DNA of 64,000 nt from Adiantum capillus-veneris (Eukaryota; Streptophyta; Polypodiopsida; Polypodiales; Pteridaceae): contig CM043963.1 in NCBI GenBank assembly GCA_014529385.2, forward strand, positions 101,805,912-101,869,911, read 5' to 3'. A program made the position numbers and the translations under genes. Below the pieces are notes generated by a model. It did not search any database. It was not told the DNA's origin and saw nothing but the letters and a program-made list of their open reading frames with translations. Of this stretch, positions 36,663 to 49,039 are shown in pieces (the stretch's first letter is position 1; each line of letters starts with the position of its first letter).

Positions 36663-36674
36663 TGGTATTAGAGC
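36663..36674 (+). other. Outer gypsy primer-binding site
   Basis: TGGTATTAGAGC lies one base past the 5' LTR. It differs by one base (C to T) from TGGTATCAGAGC, the initiator tRNA-Met site. Confidence 0.8.
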
Positions 36675-37552
36675 AATTAGGTTCGAGTTAATCGGCATGA
36701 GAATTCAAATTCTCAAAAGATTTTCAAACTTAGCAACATTGAATTTGCAAACCACGGATTAATCAGCAATTAATTGGCAATCGACCATCAAATTTTGGAT
36801 TAACAATAGTCAAAAACGGGAATGCACAGTATTTATTTTGAGATAAATACTAAATTTAATGGATCTATGAAGATATATGGGTGAGGAATCGAGAAGAAGG
36901 CAATAATGAAGAACTTTTGAGGAATTTCGTGATTCAGAATCAGCATCGGATTTTATTGAAAGAGTATAGAAGTGATAAATTTAGTGGAGAATTGAGAGAG
37001 GTGGCCAACCAACAAGAAGAGGTGGAGAATTGAGGAAAGGCGGAAGAAGAGGATTAGGAAACTACGGATTCCAAGCTTTGCAAGCATTGAAGCCCTTCAA
37101 GTTGTGCCGGCCAACACCATGGGAATTCGGCCTTGCATGCAAAAAGTGCCTCTGTTGAGCATAGCCATATCACGATAGTCCTGTATCAAAAGGGGCACCC
37201 ATGCTCGTTTGTCCTTTTCTCCTTCTTCCTAGCGTGCTATAAAGCCGACAATGGCCTCCATCAACCTCGGAAGCCATTTGGCGATGTCATCCTTGCTGCC
37301 TATAACACTGGCCATGTTTTTTCCACATGCTTTTGCCTTAAAAAATTGTGGCTTTAATTGGCTACCCTTGGTCGACCGCCCACCAAAGTCTAAAAACAAC
37401 CCATCTTAAACCCAATTCATCCCCTTCAACCTCTTTGGACGGCCGTCGCCGACACAAGCAGTAAAAACTTGGCCGCCTATCATCAACAGCCTTCGCAGCC
37501 CATATTCAAAGTCCCTCGGCTGCCCTCTCTTCATCTTCTTTTTGGCCATTAG

Positions 37553-37647
<95 letters not shown>

Positions 37648-38142
37648 TCCAAGTTTCTCCAATCTGAGCTCCTTCAACCTCAAATTTTCCAAGACTCCTC
37701 CAGCTACACCATTTTCAATTATCGTGGGCCTCGTTACCCGACATTGCTCAACCGGAGATAATATCAGATGAGATGTAAATGACATAACAGAAGCCGATTG
37801 TGCTATTCAAAAATCTATTGTGAAAATTTCATATTATTGTTGATTGCCATTGCTTTTGGGACACGGGAGATTGGATGCCGGCAAAAATTCAATTGATCGG
37901 CAGACCAACTGCTCAACTATTTATCGTTCTTGATCGGAACTTGGTGCACCATATTTTTGGACAGGTCGTCACCCGCGACCATCAAGCTTATTCCTTTTTT
38001 TTTGTTGGGCATTATCCTCCATACCAAGCACATATATATATTTCTATATAGCCATTTCCTTTTATTAAAAAAATAAAAGTTTTTAAAAAAGAAAGAAATA
38101 AAAGCACACAATCATGGCACACCTTCCACAATAGCCCACAAT
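36675..38142 (+). other. Outer gypsy leader with (TA)n tract
   Basis: Untranslated leader between PBS and gag. Contains about 89 bp of (TA)n at 37556-37644. Frames here show no domain. Confidence 0.7.
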
Positions 38143-39165
38143 TTGCTAAGTAGCTTGCAAATTTGCAACAATCTCTCACTTATGAAAGCATGCGAAGGGA
38201 AGAACTTGAGGATAAATTACTACACCCTGCACATGTTGAATCTGTATCGGCACCAAAACCCAAACAAAATTAGCAAAAAAACCTTCACTTTCAAGGATTT
38301 TGGTGGCACTAAGGATGCTAGCACGGTTCTAACATGGGTTAGTCAGTTAGATTAATATTTTCGTGATGAAGATTTTCTCAAACGTGAAATGGTAAAGTGT
38401 GCATCAAATCATCTTGCCAGTAGCGCTGCATTGTGGTGGAACACCACCAAACAGCATGGTAGAAGACCACGTACCTGGCATGCATTCCAAAAGTTGTTTT
38501 TACCTCAATTTTTACCCACACAATATAAAGCTAAAGCACGACGCCAGTGGGATTTAATTTGACAGGGTCAAAATGATGATGTATAGGGTTACATTGATCA
38601 TTTTTGGAACTGTATAATTCAATTGCAAGCTATGAACATGTCAGTCACAGTAAATTGAATCATAAGTAATATCTGGCTTAGCACTACAAATTGGTACTGA
38701 GGTAGATATGTCTGAACCAAATTCATTGTCAAAGGCTATTAATTTGGCTCCTAATGCAGAGAAGAAGAAAGGTGGACAACCTTCTCACAGTGAACAAACT
38801 ACTAACACTGATCATAACAAGAGAGCTCCTTTTTGTCCTAACTTTGACAGGAACAAACATCAAAGCCGTACCTTTTTTAAGAGATGCAGAGTTTGACAAC
38901 TTTGCTATAACTTCTCAATCCTACGGCAACAAAAACAACAACACACAGTAGTGAGGCAACCAAAATTCTTCCAACCAACGTCTTGTTCAAAACTCTAATG
39001 ATAACAAAAAGGTGAAGTGTTTTAAATGTTTCAAGTATGGTCACTATGCAGATAAGTTCCCAAAGGGTCCTGCTAAGAGCAATGTCCACTCCAATGGCCA
39101 ATCTGATGGAGTCACCCAAAATCCAAACCAAAAACCATTCAACAACAACCTCCCTAAATAACAGT
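38143..39165 (+). pseudogene. Outer gypsy gag with zinc knuckle
   Basis: One frame runs FKDFGGTKDASTVLTWVSQL, then after a TAA at 38353 YFRDEDFLKREMVKCASNHL, AALWWNTTKQHGRRPRTW and FLPQFLPTQYKAKARRQW. In-frame TGA (near 38561) and TAG (near 38584) follow. The nucleocapsid near 39018-39060 reads CFKCFKYGHYADKF, a CCHC knuckle whose last Cys is Phe. Confidence 0.87.
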
Positions 39166-39318
39166 GCTACAGTTAACCCCATCAAAGATGCCAAAAACCA
39201 ACGACAATGAAGTGGAAGCCAATTACAGTGAGGGATATGATCTTGAGTATGATCACAATGACACGCCATCTTTAGGTACTCCTATATCTCCTCATACTTT
39301 GTTTAAAGTGCACAGTCA

Positions 39319-39700
39319 AGAGTGAAAGTGTCGCCATTCTTTTAGATGATGGCAGTAGCCATGATTTTATTTCTACACGATTGGCACAACAACCCTCTCT
39401 CTCTCTCTGAACTTTCTTCACCTCACAAAGTCAAAAGCATATTTAATAATCAGCATTTTAATTACAAGACCCAAGTCACTGTTGAAGTTTGCATTCGTGA
39501 ATTTACACAAGCGTGTACATTTTTGGTAGCACCATTGCATTGTCTTGACATGATTTTGGGATTGCCATTCCATCATGAATTTAATTTGTTAATTAATTAT
39601 AAAATATATATCATGTCGCTCACTCATAATAATCAAAATTTTTCCATCCAAGCAACACTAGCACATAAAAAATTTCCACTTCTCTCTCACACTCAAGCCA
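39319..39700 (+). pseudogene. Outer gypsy aspartic protease
   Basis: The active site reads ILLDDGSSHDFIS near 39332-39370. A (CT)7 run at 39395-39408 shifts the frame, after which the body continues through VTVEVCIREFTQACTFLV to MILGLPFHHE, the ILG motif. Slippage in the CT run is the likely cause of the break. Confidence 0.85.
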
Positions 39701-39879
39701 AAAGAGAGATTCAAGAACAAGGGAAAACATATCTGGTATTGGTAAGTCGAATCTCCACCGCTGAAATTGAAGCTTCACATAACTCCTCACATGATGATTT
39801 TCTCTCACAACTTAAGGGTTGTTTCATGCATGACCTGCCACCTAGAATTCCACCTTCACACCTAGAAGACCACAAAGTA

Positions 39880-40600
39880 GATATTATAGTGAACCTCCTT
39901 GTAGAGCACCTTATCGTGTAAATCCACTTGCAAGGGAGATACAAACTCAAATCATTGCTTGCTTGATCGAGGACTTATAAGACCTAGTATTTTACCATAC
40001 GGAGCTCTAGTACTTCTTGTTAAGAAGAAAAATTGGAACCTTTCATATGTGTATCGACTACAGGATTTTAAACAAGATCACCATCAAGAATAGGTTCCTT
40101 ATTTCTAGAGTGGATGATCTGCTAGACAAATTGAAAGAGGCAAATATTTTCAACAAAATTAAACTCAAATCAGGGTATCATCAAGTTAATATGTTTGACC
40201 AAGATGTCTACAAAACTGCTTTAAGAACACAAATGGGACATTATGAATTTCTTGTCATGCCATTTGGTCTAACAAATGCACCAGCCACATTCACACGCAT
40301 GATGAACAAAATTTTAATTGACTATCAAGATTCTGTGATTGTATTCTTTGATGATATTCTTATATTCAATAAATCTGAACAAGAGCATAAAGAGCACTTA
40401 ACACCTGTATTTGGTCTACTTGCACACAACCATTTGTATCTGAATCATAAAAAGAGTTCATTTATTCAATCTGAGATTGAATATTTGGGACACATTGTAT
40501 TGGGCAAGGGAATACATGTAGACCCCAAGAAACTTGAAACCATTCAATCATGGCCTAGACCCAAATTTGCATGAACTTCATTCTTTTATTGGTCTATGCA
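39880..40600 (+). pseudogene. Outer gypsy reverse transcriptase
   Basis: After RAPYRVNPL and a broken stretch near 39980-40015, 40017-40574 is open for 185 codons: FHMCIDYRILNKITIKNRF, then VMPFGLTNAPATFTRMMN, the catalytic FFDDILIF and IEYLGHIV. It ends at a stop at 40572, where the thumb continues in another frame (LHSFIGLCSYYWKFVRDFA). Confidence 0.92.
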
Positions 40601-41125
40601 GTTATTACTGGAAGTTTGTACGTGACTTTGCTTACAAATCTCATTACTTCACTCTCTTGTTTAAAAAACATTCTCTTATGCATGGTCTGACTTGCAAGAA
40701 AGTTCCTTTAATGCACTCAAGAATGCTTTGATAAATGTACATGTATTACAATTGCCTGATTTTGATAGACCATTTTTTGTCATAGTCACTGATGATAGTG
40801 GAAAATGTATTGGTGCAGTTCTTATGCAAGATAACCATCCACTCACTTTTGAAAGTTGTAAATTTAAACGTTTTGAATCAAAGTTCAGTACCTATGATAA
40901 AGAATTGACTGTCGTGGTACATGCTTTGAAATTTTGGAAACATTACTTAATGGGTTTTGATTTAATAATCAAAATTGATCAACAAAGTATCAAGTACTTA
41001 CTGTCTCAGATGATAGACATATTAAGTGGGCTTCCTTCATTCAAAGTTTTCAACCCAACATTCAACACCAACTTGGTAAGGAAAATGTTGTAGCTGATGC
41101 TTTGAGTCGAAGACCCTCTTAATAA
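40600..41125 (+). pseudogene. Outer gypsy RNase H
   Basis: 40692-41093 has FNALKNALINVHVLQLPDF, the first acidic site in VIVTDDSGKCIGAVLMQ, YDKELTVVVHALKFWKHYL and DQQSIKYLL. Frame changes follow near 41010; ADALSRRPS-like text ends it near 41095-41120. Confidence 0.88.
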
Positions 41126-41199
41126 TCTATCAACCATTACGGGTACTTCCCTTGATTCTATGTCTGACACTTATGCATAAGATGATGATTTCAAAATCA

Positions 41200-42018
41200 C
41201 ATGGCTTCATATGTTTGACAATTCTGTGCACACATTTTTGGAATATACTATTCAAGAAAACTTTCTTTATTTCAAACAGAAATTATGTGTAGCTAAACCT
41301 TTTCGTACATTGATAATTGAAGAATTGCACAAACCACCCTATGTTCGACATAGAGGATTTGCTGCTACTTTTCAAAACTTATGTCGTGGCTTCTATTGGC
41401 CTGCTATGAAAAGTGATGTTAAACGGTCTGTTTCAACTTGTTTAGATCAAAGAAGCAACATGTAAGAAATTGGGACTTTTACACCCTCTTCCCATTCCTG
41501 AAAAACCTTGGAAACACATTGCAATGGATTTTGTTATTGGTTTTCCACTCACTGTTCACAAGCATGATATGATTTGGATTGTTATTGACCGTTTTTCTAA
41601 ACAAGCATACTTCATTCCTTGTAAGGAAACACTCACAGCACATCAAGCTGCACTTTTCTTTCTTCACATTGTCTTTCCACATCATGGTTTGCCTAAAGTC
41701 ATAATATATGATCGAGATTTTATATTTTGTAGTGCTTTTTGAACTACTATTTTTGAAAATCTTGGAACTACACTTGATTTTACTTCTACATTCCATCACG
41801 AGTCTAATGGTCAAACCGAAGTCACTAATCACACTATCATTGATTTTCTAGCTAAAAGCTTATGTTTCTTCTCAACCCAAGAAATGGGATGATTACCTGC
41901 ATATTCTACAGTTTACATATAACAATACCACTCACACTGCCACATGTAAATCTCCATTTAAAATTGTGTACGGTCGCTCTCTTCCTACTCTTGCTTCACG
42001 TCTTTCTAATGTTGTGCT
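41200..42018 (+). pseudogene. Outer gypsy integrase, interrupted by inner element
   Basis: The zinc module 41211-41465 reads FLYFKQKLCV, H.PPYVRHRG, FYWPAMKSDV and a Cys pair altered to CLDQR. The core 41470-41840 reads IAMDFVIGFPL, IVIDRFSKQAYFI, YDRDFIF and SNGQTEVTNHT; all three acidic residues remain. After a frameshift, FTYNNTTHTATCKSPFKIVY and SRLSNVVL lead to the insertion point at 42018. The gene resumes at 59609. Confidence 0.9.
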
Positions 42019-42882
42019 TGTGGGACAAGTGTCTAACCTCACTCCTATCTTATTGCAGACATAGCGAGAACCACGAATATAATTGTCAATCCATGGGATG
42101 GAGCTGACTTGACTAGTGCATAGAGGCTACAAGAGGTTGTCAATCTCTTGGAAAACAACGAACAACTTGCATCTAACTCAAGCACACTCAAATGATAGAA
42201 ATCACCAAAAGTTAGTCGTTCATCGATAAACAAACCACAACCGTTATTGTATCAAAGGACATCCAAACATTATGAAACTTCTAGGACATGTTTATAAGAC
42301 CTAAGTACACATGCTTATGGTCTCAAATCTCACTTTAGGTCAAGTGAAAAAATCACGATTATTAACAGCAGTGAGTTTTTGACCTAATCCTATACTTAGT
42401 TTATGATTTTGAAGCTTAAATTCCTACTTATGATGAAATTAAAAGCCGCGGGTCGGCGATGCCAAAAGCTATGGATTACCATGAAATGCTTAGTCAATGC
42501 GTAGAGTTCTTACCTGCGGTTGCAACGCAACAAATGGCACTGCAATGTGACAACCGGGAAGGGAGTAGGAAGCGTGAGACAGATAGAAGTGAGCACCGTT
42601 AGCTCACACTGTGTTTCTATTATCCAAAAACTTATAAAATACTTACAAAAATTGGCTTTTATACCTTAGCCAAGGTTTGTGGTCAAAAGTAAAAATCTGG
42701 GAGCTCTAACTAAAGGCATGCTGATACAATCTAGAAGCTTGTAGTTCCAGCTCATCAATTACACTATTTATTTGGAAAGTAGGAGTTACAACATTCCCAA
42801 TTTATCAAAATAATAAGTATTTTTACAATAAAAGCTCCAAAAACTATTATCCGAGTTATCTAAGTTAGCTTGTTGCTAACCA
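42019..42882 (-). repeat. Inner element 3' LTR
   Basis: 864 bp; shares CTCACTCCTATCTTATTGCA, GACATAGCGAGAACCACGAA and the CTTACCTGCGGTTGCAAC stretch with the 5' LTR. On the - strand it is preceded by the polypurine tract AAAGGAGGGGGAATA (42883-42897). Confidence 0.93.
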
Positions 42883-43104
42883 TATTCCCCCTCCTTTGAA
42901 TGTGTCATCCCTTGACACAACTTTCATGGAGTGAAGTAGTCTTCAGGTTGACGGTTGGTGAGGCGGTCTTTAAGCGCATGTAGTGCTTTCTCATATTTGA
43001 TTCTTTGTTCTTTGTCTCGAACTTGCAAGATATTGCATGGTGACTCTGTTTTTAAGTTCAATGGTTGAATAACCAGCACATCTAGATGTAAGGTTGCTTA
43101 TCAC

Positions 43105-46100
43105 TCACTGGCCCAAATATCTTCGTTGCCAAGTGAAGAAACCTGTACAGAATGCTTTCTCAAACGCCAACGTATTGCTAAAGGGCAAAAACATGTATAG
43201 GACATAGAAGCCATAAAGGACTTCTTCTGAAGGCCGTCCACTTAAGTCATAACAATGACCTTTATTGCCTTCGAGGAAAGACATCCATGGTGCTTCGGCT
43301 TGCTCAGGCTCGTGAAAAGCTTGAATGCAGGTGAGCAGCATTCTGCAAATCTTATACAACATGGCACATTAGAGGTCAGGGAGGCTCTTGAAGAAAGTCA
43401 TGGTGCTCGTTAGGGTTTTCACCATGTAGTCTTCCGTTGGTGTTCCCTGCTCTGGAGTTGGTAATCGTGGGTAGTTCAGCCATGTCGGCCTCTTCTTTTC
43501 AGTGCTTCATATGCCTACCAGGTCCTTACCCTTGGGACAGGACAGAAATTTTGGGTCTTTCTGGAGGATTGCAGGTGCTCTTGTGAATAGAATTAGATAT
43601 CTTGAATTCTTGTTCAACCAGCTCTTTCTCCACTTGGGGTGGATGTCCTTTGAGCCTTCTGCCTGCATATCTTTGTATAGTCTTTTCTTTACATGTAGTA
43701 GCTCCACTTTGATCAATGGGTATGGCAGTGATTGTTGATGCCACTGAGCATTGATTTGGTTGGGAGTGAGTTGAGTTACATTTATCGAGTGGAGAACTCT
43801 CAACTCCCAATCCATTGCTTCTTTTCATTCAACATTTGTTTCTTGGGTAATCTGCTCTTTTAGTGCATCTTCCTTAGCTTTAGAAAGTTGGACCATGGGC
43901 ACTTGCTCAGCTTCACTGAGTGGTACCTGAAAGTCTGATTCTTCTGCCAGTCCTTCTGACGGCTGTGTTTCCATCTCAGCAATGAGACTGAGGGTATGTT
44001 GACTTTTGATTTTTCAAATGTTCTTGCTTCTTCCTGATGTTCTGGTTATCCCTCTCTCAGCAACTGATTGACTCTCTTTAATTCAGTTATCTCTTTGAGC
44101 AGTTGCTCTTCTCTTTGGACCCTCATCAATGCAAGGTCTCGTCTTTGTGATTTCTCTAGATTCAGCTCTAGCTCAAGATCCTTGTTTCTCTTTTCCAAAG
44201 TCTTATAGACTTTCAAAAAGACTTCATCTATACCTTTGATTGAAGCGACAGCAGGATTTTCTCTTATCTCTCTCAAAAATGCTGCCTGATTATTGATCCT
44301 TTGCTCGAAATACTGCAAAGAAGCATTTGCTACATCAAGATTCACTTGGATCTTTTGTACTGATAGAGTAGTGGTGGTTAGAGTTTCATTGGTTACTTAT
44401 GTCAGCTGTTGATTTTTGCTTTTGCAGGCATCTGATAACTTAGTTAGAAGCTCTCCCAGCTCTTCCATTTCTTTCTGATGCTTCTCTGTGGCAAGCTGGT
44501 GTTGTTCTACTTCATCCTTTAGCTCTTTGATCTGTCTTTGTAGATCTAAAATGATGTTCATCCTATCATCTAGCTCTCCTTGTAGAGCATCAATGACGAG
44601 TTCAAGTTCTTTAGCTTTGCTGATGTTCGCATTTGATCTATCATCAGCTGCATTTGCTTGGCATATTCATTGACATGCATGATGACTTCATCATTTGTTT
44701 CCCAATCTTCAGGCTCTCCCTGAGGTTGTTTAGAGGTTTCAGTCGTTTCAGTTTGTGGCTCTTTGGGTTGTGATGTGGCTTCTGCTTGTGGCCGTGGAGG
44801 GGGTTCTACTTCTCCTCCTTGATGTGTTGTTGACGCCTTGGCTGCTTTTGCTTCTTGAGGCTTCATGGATGCCTCGGCTAATTCTTGTTGGGTTGTTATA
44901 GAAGGTCCTACTGCAGTTGTTTTCGTGTCTTTTGGCTATTCAAATCTGGCCTCTTCCTGCTGTTCAGGCTCTTTTTCCTTGGCTTCCTCACCCTCATTGG
45001 GTTTAACAGTTGGTGAAGGGTTTGGGCTTGGCATTGGGCGGTCTTCTTGCTCTGTAGTGAATGAAGTGGGTTTTGGAGACACATCCCCCTGGTCATGATG
45101 TGCCTCACCTTGTTCAGTAGCCTTTGCTTGTCTTTGTTGTTCAACCGCTTCTTCCTTTGCTTTCCTTTCAGCCTCTTTCAGCTTCAAGGCTTCTGCTTCT
45201 GCATACATGCGTGCAAGAAAATCCTTGGGATCCTCTGCTCCTTTCCTTGCAGGGTTCTTGGTTTTGGGTCCTCTTATATCTCTTGGAGCCCATCTTTCAA
45301 GGTCCTCACCTGCAGCTTGGCGGCTCCTTTCATAAGTCTGCTTTTCTCTTTTAAATCTCGCCTTCTTTTTCTGAGGTTCTTCTTGGTGTGTGGCTACTAC
45401 TTTCTTTTTCATTTCTTCAATTCTTGCCCGTCTTTCTTCGTTCTCCGAGCTTTCACTGCTATGAGCCTCATGGGAGCTTTCTGCAAATTCTCCATCTGAC
45501 TTGTACATTCTCTTTGTTGAATGAGTGGTTCTAGAATGTTGAGCAGACACAATCCAGGTGTTCTGATCTGGGACTGGCGACAAATTATCAGCCATTCCAA
45601 TAGCATGATATTGTATTCTTATAAGCACGTATGGCGCGCCCAGATATGTGATTTTGCCTTCTTTCTTTGTGCCTTTCAGTGTCGTTAGCACATATTGCGC
45701 ATGATCAATTGCCTACCTGGTTATCGACTTCAATACTTGAGTGAAAGTTGTCGCAACCGCATGGTTTGGGGTGGTGTACCATGGCGATCTCTTTGATAAG
45801 AAGTGAAAGTGTTGATGGTATAGGCGAGCTAGTTCTTCCACTTGCCTTGGGATGATATCAAAAAAGGTGGCAGCAGCAATATCCTTGGTAAAAGTGCCTG
45901 TTGTCTTTCTGTTCCTTGCCCGCATCATCATACCTTCATTTGGCAGCTTCAATGCCTCAGCCACTATCTCCTTAGTGATTACTACTTCTACCTTCTGCCC
46001 TTGTTGATCAGTGATTTGGGTTGACCCATCTTCTTTGATCGTAGACAGTAATTCGCATGCCTTCTGGAAATTCACATCGCATGGTTCCTGGTCGTAGAAG

Positions 46101-46481
46101 TCCCTTAGGCCTAGCCTTCTGCTAGTTTCTTTAGTGTCTGGCTTTGCAGCTACATCATATATCTCCTTTGGTAGCATTTGTAGTTCCACTTGGCGTCCTT
46201 CTTCGCTCTTGAACCTACCAGTGAAAATTGTGGTGTTGTTTTCTTCAAGCTATTCTTTTGACAAGTAAGTTGCTTTTGCCATCTTCACTAAACTTGGATC
46301 TAATTGGTAAGGTGGCAACTCCTGCAACTTTTCTTTCTGGGACACCCTTTTCTTTGCCTTCTCGGCAGCTTGCATTGCTCCTATTAAGGGAATACAGTGT
46401 CAAAGTTAGAGAATTCTGCAAACTCCACTCTGAAATTCCCTGAGTCTGAATTGCTGACAAATGATGTCCATTTTGCTTCAA
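43105..46481 (-). pseudogene. Inner element third ORF (ORF3), ~1,100 codons
   Basis: 44570-46400 is one frame broken only by three stops (after YLSKE, ITR and ARFE). The N-terminal third (LRDFYDQEPCDVNFQKACEL, QKVEVVITKEIVAEALKLPN) resembles the VRG..V..S...I....GLP-type domain found in Athila-like retroelement ORFs. Next are a Pro/Glu/Lys/Gln-rich part and, after a frame change, a coiled coil (LELELNLEKSQRRDLALMRV, REEQLLKEITELKRVNQLL). The C-terminal part in a third frame (43105-43815) reads INAQWHQQSLPYPLIKVELL, RAPAILQKDPKFLS and WMSFLEGNKGHCYDLSGRPS. No transmembrane or envelope signature is seen. Function unknown; similarity to retroelement accessory ORFs is tentative. Confidence 0.65.
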
Positions 46482-46549
46482 ATCAATTTTGGAGCATGCA
46501 TAGACGTATTAAAACATGTAAAGATCAAAATCATACAATTCATGCAAAA

Positions 46550-47770
46550 ATTGCAACAAAAGTAAATAATCGCAATTATTTATAGCTGGGGATTTTTTCC
46601 AACTTTTTGCATTTTTGACATGATAGGCTTGAAACATATGGCATTTAGGTGCTTTGAGTAAAGTGTGGGCTCATTTGAGTGCACTGGGTGGAAATGGTGC
46701 CAGATTTAGGCTTTCAAACTTTGAAAAATTAGATATAAAGAGATTTTGAGTTTTAGAGATCCAAACTTTCTCAAACTTGATCAGTGGACTTGAGACATTA
46801 TGTTCTTTGGTCCCATAAGGTCAAACTTGTAAATTTCACCCATTTTAGCAAGAAAGTAAATAATCGTCATTATTAACTTTTTCATCAAAATGTACATTTT
46901 TTGTTGCAACTTGGCTCTAAGCATGATGTAGACTCTTTGTATGAGATATGGAGTGATTTGGATCAAAAAATGTGACAAATAACTCAAAAATTGGATTGAA
47001 AAGACTTTGGTGCATTTTTTGACAATTTCTAAGTTTTCCTTGATCATTTTGGCTCATACTTGACATGTGGCATGTAATAGATGTGTACTAGTGATAGGTG
47101 AAGTGAATAGATAATTTTCAAGCCAAACAAGCACAAAAGTAAATAATCATGATTATTTATAGTAGTCAATTTTTTTGCAAGACTTGACAATTTGATGACC
47201 TATACATATTCAATACATCTAAAACAAGTCCTAAAATGAATTTGGTAAAGTTTTGTCATGTTGGCATCACTTTGTGTGAAGATAATTTTCAAGCCAAACA
47301 AGCACAAAAGTAAATAATCACGATTATTTACAACAGTCAATTTTTTTGCAAGACTTGACAATTTGATGACCTAGACATATTCAATAATCTAAAACAAGTC
47401 CTAAAATGAATTTGGTAAAATTTTGTCGTGTTGGCATCACTTCGTGCTCTTGTCAACTTTGAAATCACCAATTTTTATGACTAGATAGCCTGTGGAGTTG
47501 GTTAGTCACTTTTGAAGCTATGGACTTGTCCGCTACATAGTCCTGATGCACCCATCCAGTTTTGGTCCATTTGGAGTCAGTTTGACTTCATAGGTCAAAT
47601 TTGACGCTTTGCAGCCTTCGTGCTATTTTTTGTTGTTTGAGAGCTTGCCTTGACTGTTTTCATGAAACCATCTAGGTACATTGTGTATAGACCCTGTTTA
47701 TAAGCTGTCCGTGGAGTCAGAATCCAATTTTGGCATCTGACAAAAACTTAGATTATTTACTTTGGACCCC
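46550..47770. repeat. 3' spacer array with the same palindromic core
   Basis: Cores start at 46562, 46856, 47139 and 47310, with a half core at 47751. Spacings are 294, 283 and 171 bp. It lies between the second protease-like domain and the third ORF, so the same motif flanks the coding region on both sides. Confidence 0.85.
47110..47445. repeat. 171-bp tandem duplication
   Basis: 47110-47280 and 47281-47445 are nearly identical, starting AGATAATTTTCAAGCCAAAC and including the palindromic core. It is the youngest-looking step in the 3' array. Confidence 0.88.
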
Positions 47771-49039
47771 CCTCGACCCCTGCCAAATGGTTATCTCGTG
47801 GTATAGAAGTGTTTTATTATCCAGGGGAATGCTACAGCTTAAGTCTCGTCCAATTTGGCTGAGCTGACAGGCTGCTATGGTCAATTTTGGGTCGTAGGAC
47901 TTCATGCATTGTTGGGTTTCTAGAGTTTTTTCCTGAGCCTAGACTTGCTACCCGACCATATAGAATTGTTCATTGATAAGCTTAGAACTTATTCATCATG
48001 TCTCGTGTGAGATGACGCTGTAAATCGACGACTGTGGACTCCGAAAATCACGCGCGAAGAAGGCCGAGAGCTCTCTCCTCCAAGAGTGACTAGTGGAAAT
48101 GAGGTGATTTTGGGCTACCTTGGATATCTATACTCGGACTTCCCAAACTATTTTTCTCCAAGTTTCCTTGTTAGTCCTACTTAGACTAAAAAATTTCTTC
48201 AATCGGATTCCGTTAGCTCATTCTGCAAGAATTTGCGAAAGTAGGTCTTGGCAGCCTAATTTAGGCTTTCCGCTTCCATCTGTCGACTCGATTGAAATTT
48301 TTTGTGCTTGTCCATCTTGTCCTTCTGACCATCAACGTATCTTTAGTTTCTCCATCTGAGCTCATTTTGCTATTTATTATTAATTTTTGACCTGTTTATT
48401 AAAAAAATCCAAGAAAATAATAAAATGCACTAAAAAAACAAAGTGAAATATCAATAATTAGGAAAATTCATTGAAGAACACTGCTTTATTATTTTTTGGT
48501 GGATTTTTTCATTTTTAAGTCCCATTATCAAGAAAAAATAATGAAAATAACCTTAAAATACCATTTTTTGATGATTTTTTTATAGTATTTACACTCATCG
48601 AGGAGATGTTATCATTTAAATTTTCTCTGTTGATGATTTTGTAAGGGTATTATTAGGTAATTTTGCAAAAAATCACACGTTAACATCCAACTTTTTCCTC
48701 CCTCTTCAAACATTGCCCTTAATTACTAATTAGCTCCCTTCCACCCCTCCTAGATAGCGTACTTCGGGACAACTATGTGCATGGGTTGAACAATCGTGTC
48801 TATGCATAGCTTTCGTTGGCTCTACCATGCTTTGAAGATCAATGCAATTCAAACCATTATGTTGTGCAAAAGTTGGGTCTTGAGTAACTAACTAAAGGGT
48901 TTCTGAGGTCGAGGTTTTCTTTTGTTATCTCTCAAAGAGCAAATCTTATAGCTTGTGTGCTCTTTGTTTTATTGTACCATCAAGCATTTGCTTGTCTATA
49001 GGATGGAGAAGATTGATTGCTTCGTGGTTTGTTTTGTTG
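47771..49039 (-). other. Inner element 3' spacer, no gene
   Basis: AT-rich, with no coding motif. It lies between the second protease-like domain and the palindrome array. Confidence 0.65.

Noticed and set aside
45095..45499. Plus-strand frame of 134 codons with hydrophobic, membrane-like composition
   Set aside because: It is the antisense of the charged part of ORF3; Lys/Glu codons read backwards as Phe/Leu/Ser.
43105..46481. Envelope gene
   Set aside because: The position fits, but I see no signal peptide, fusion-type or transmembrane segment; the protein is charged with a coiled coil.
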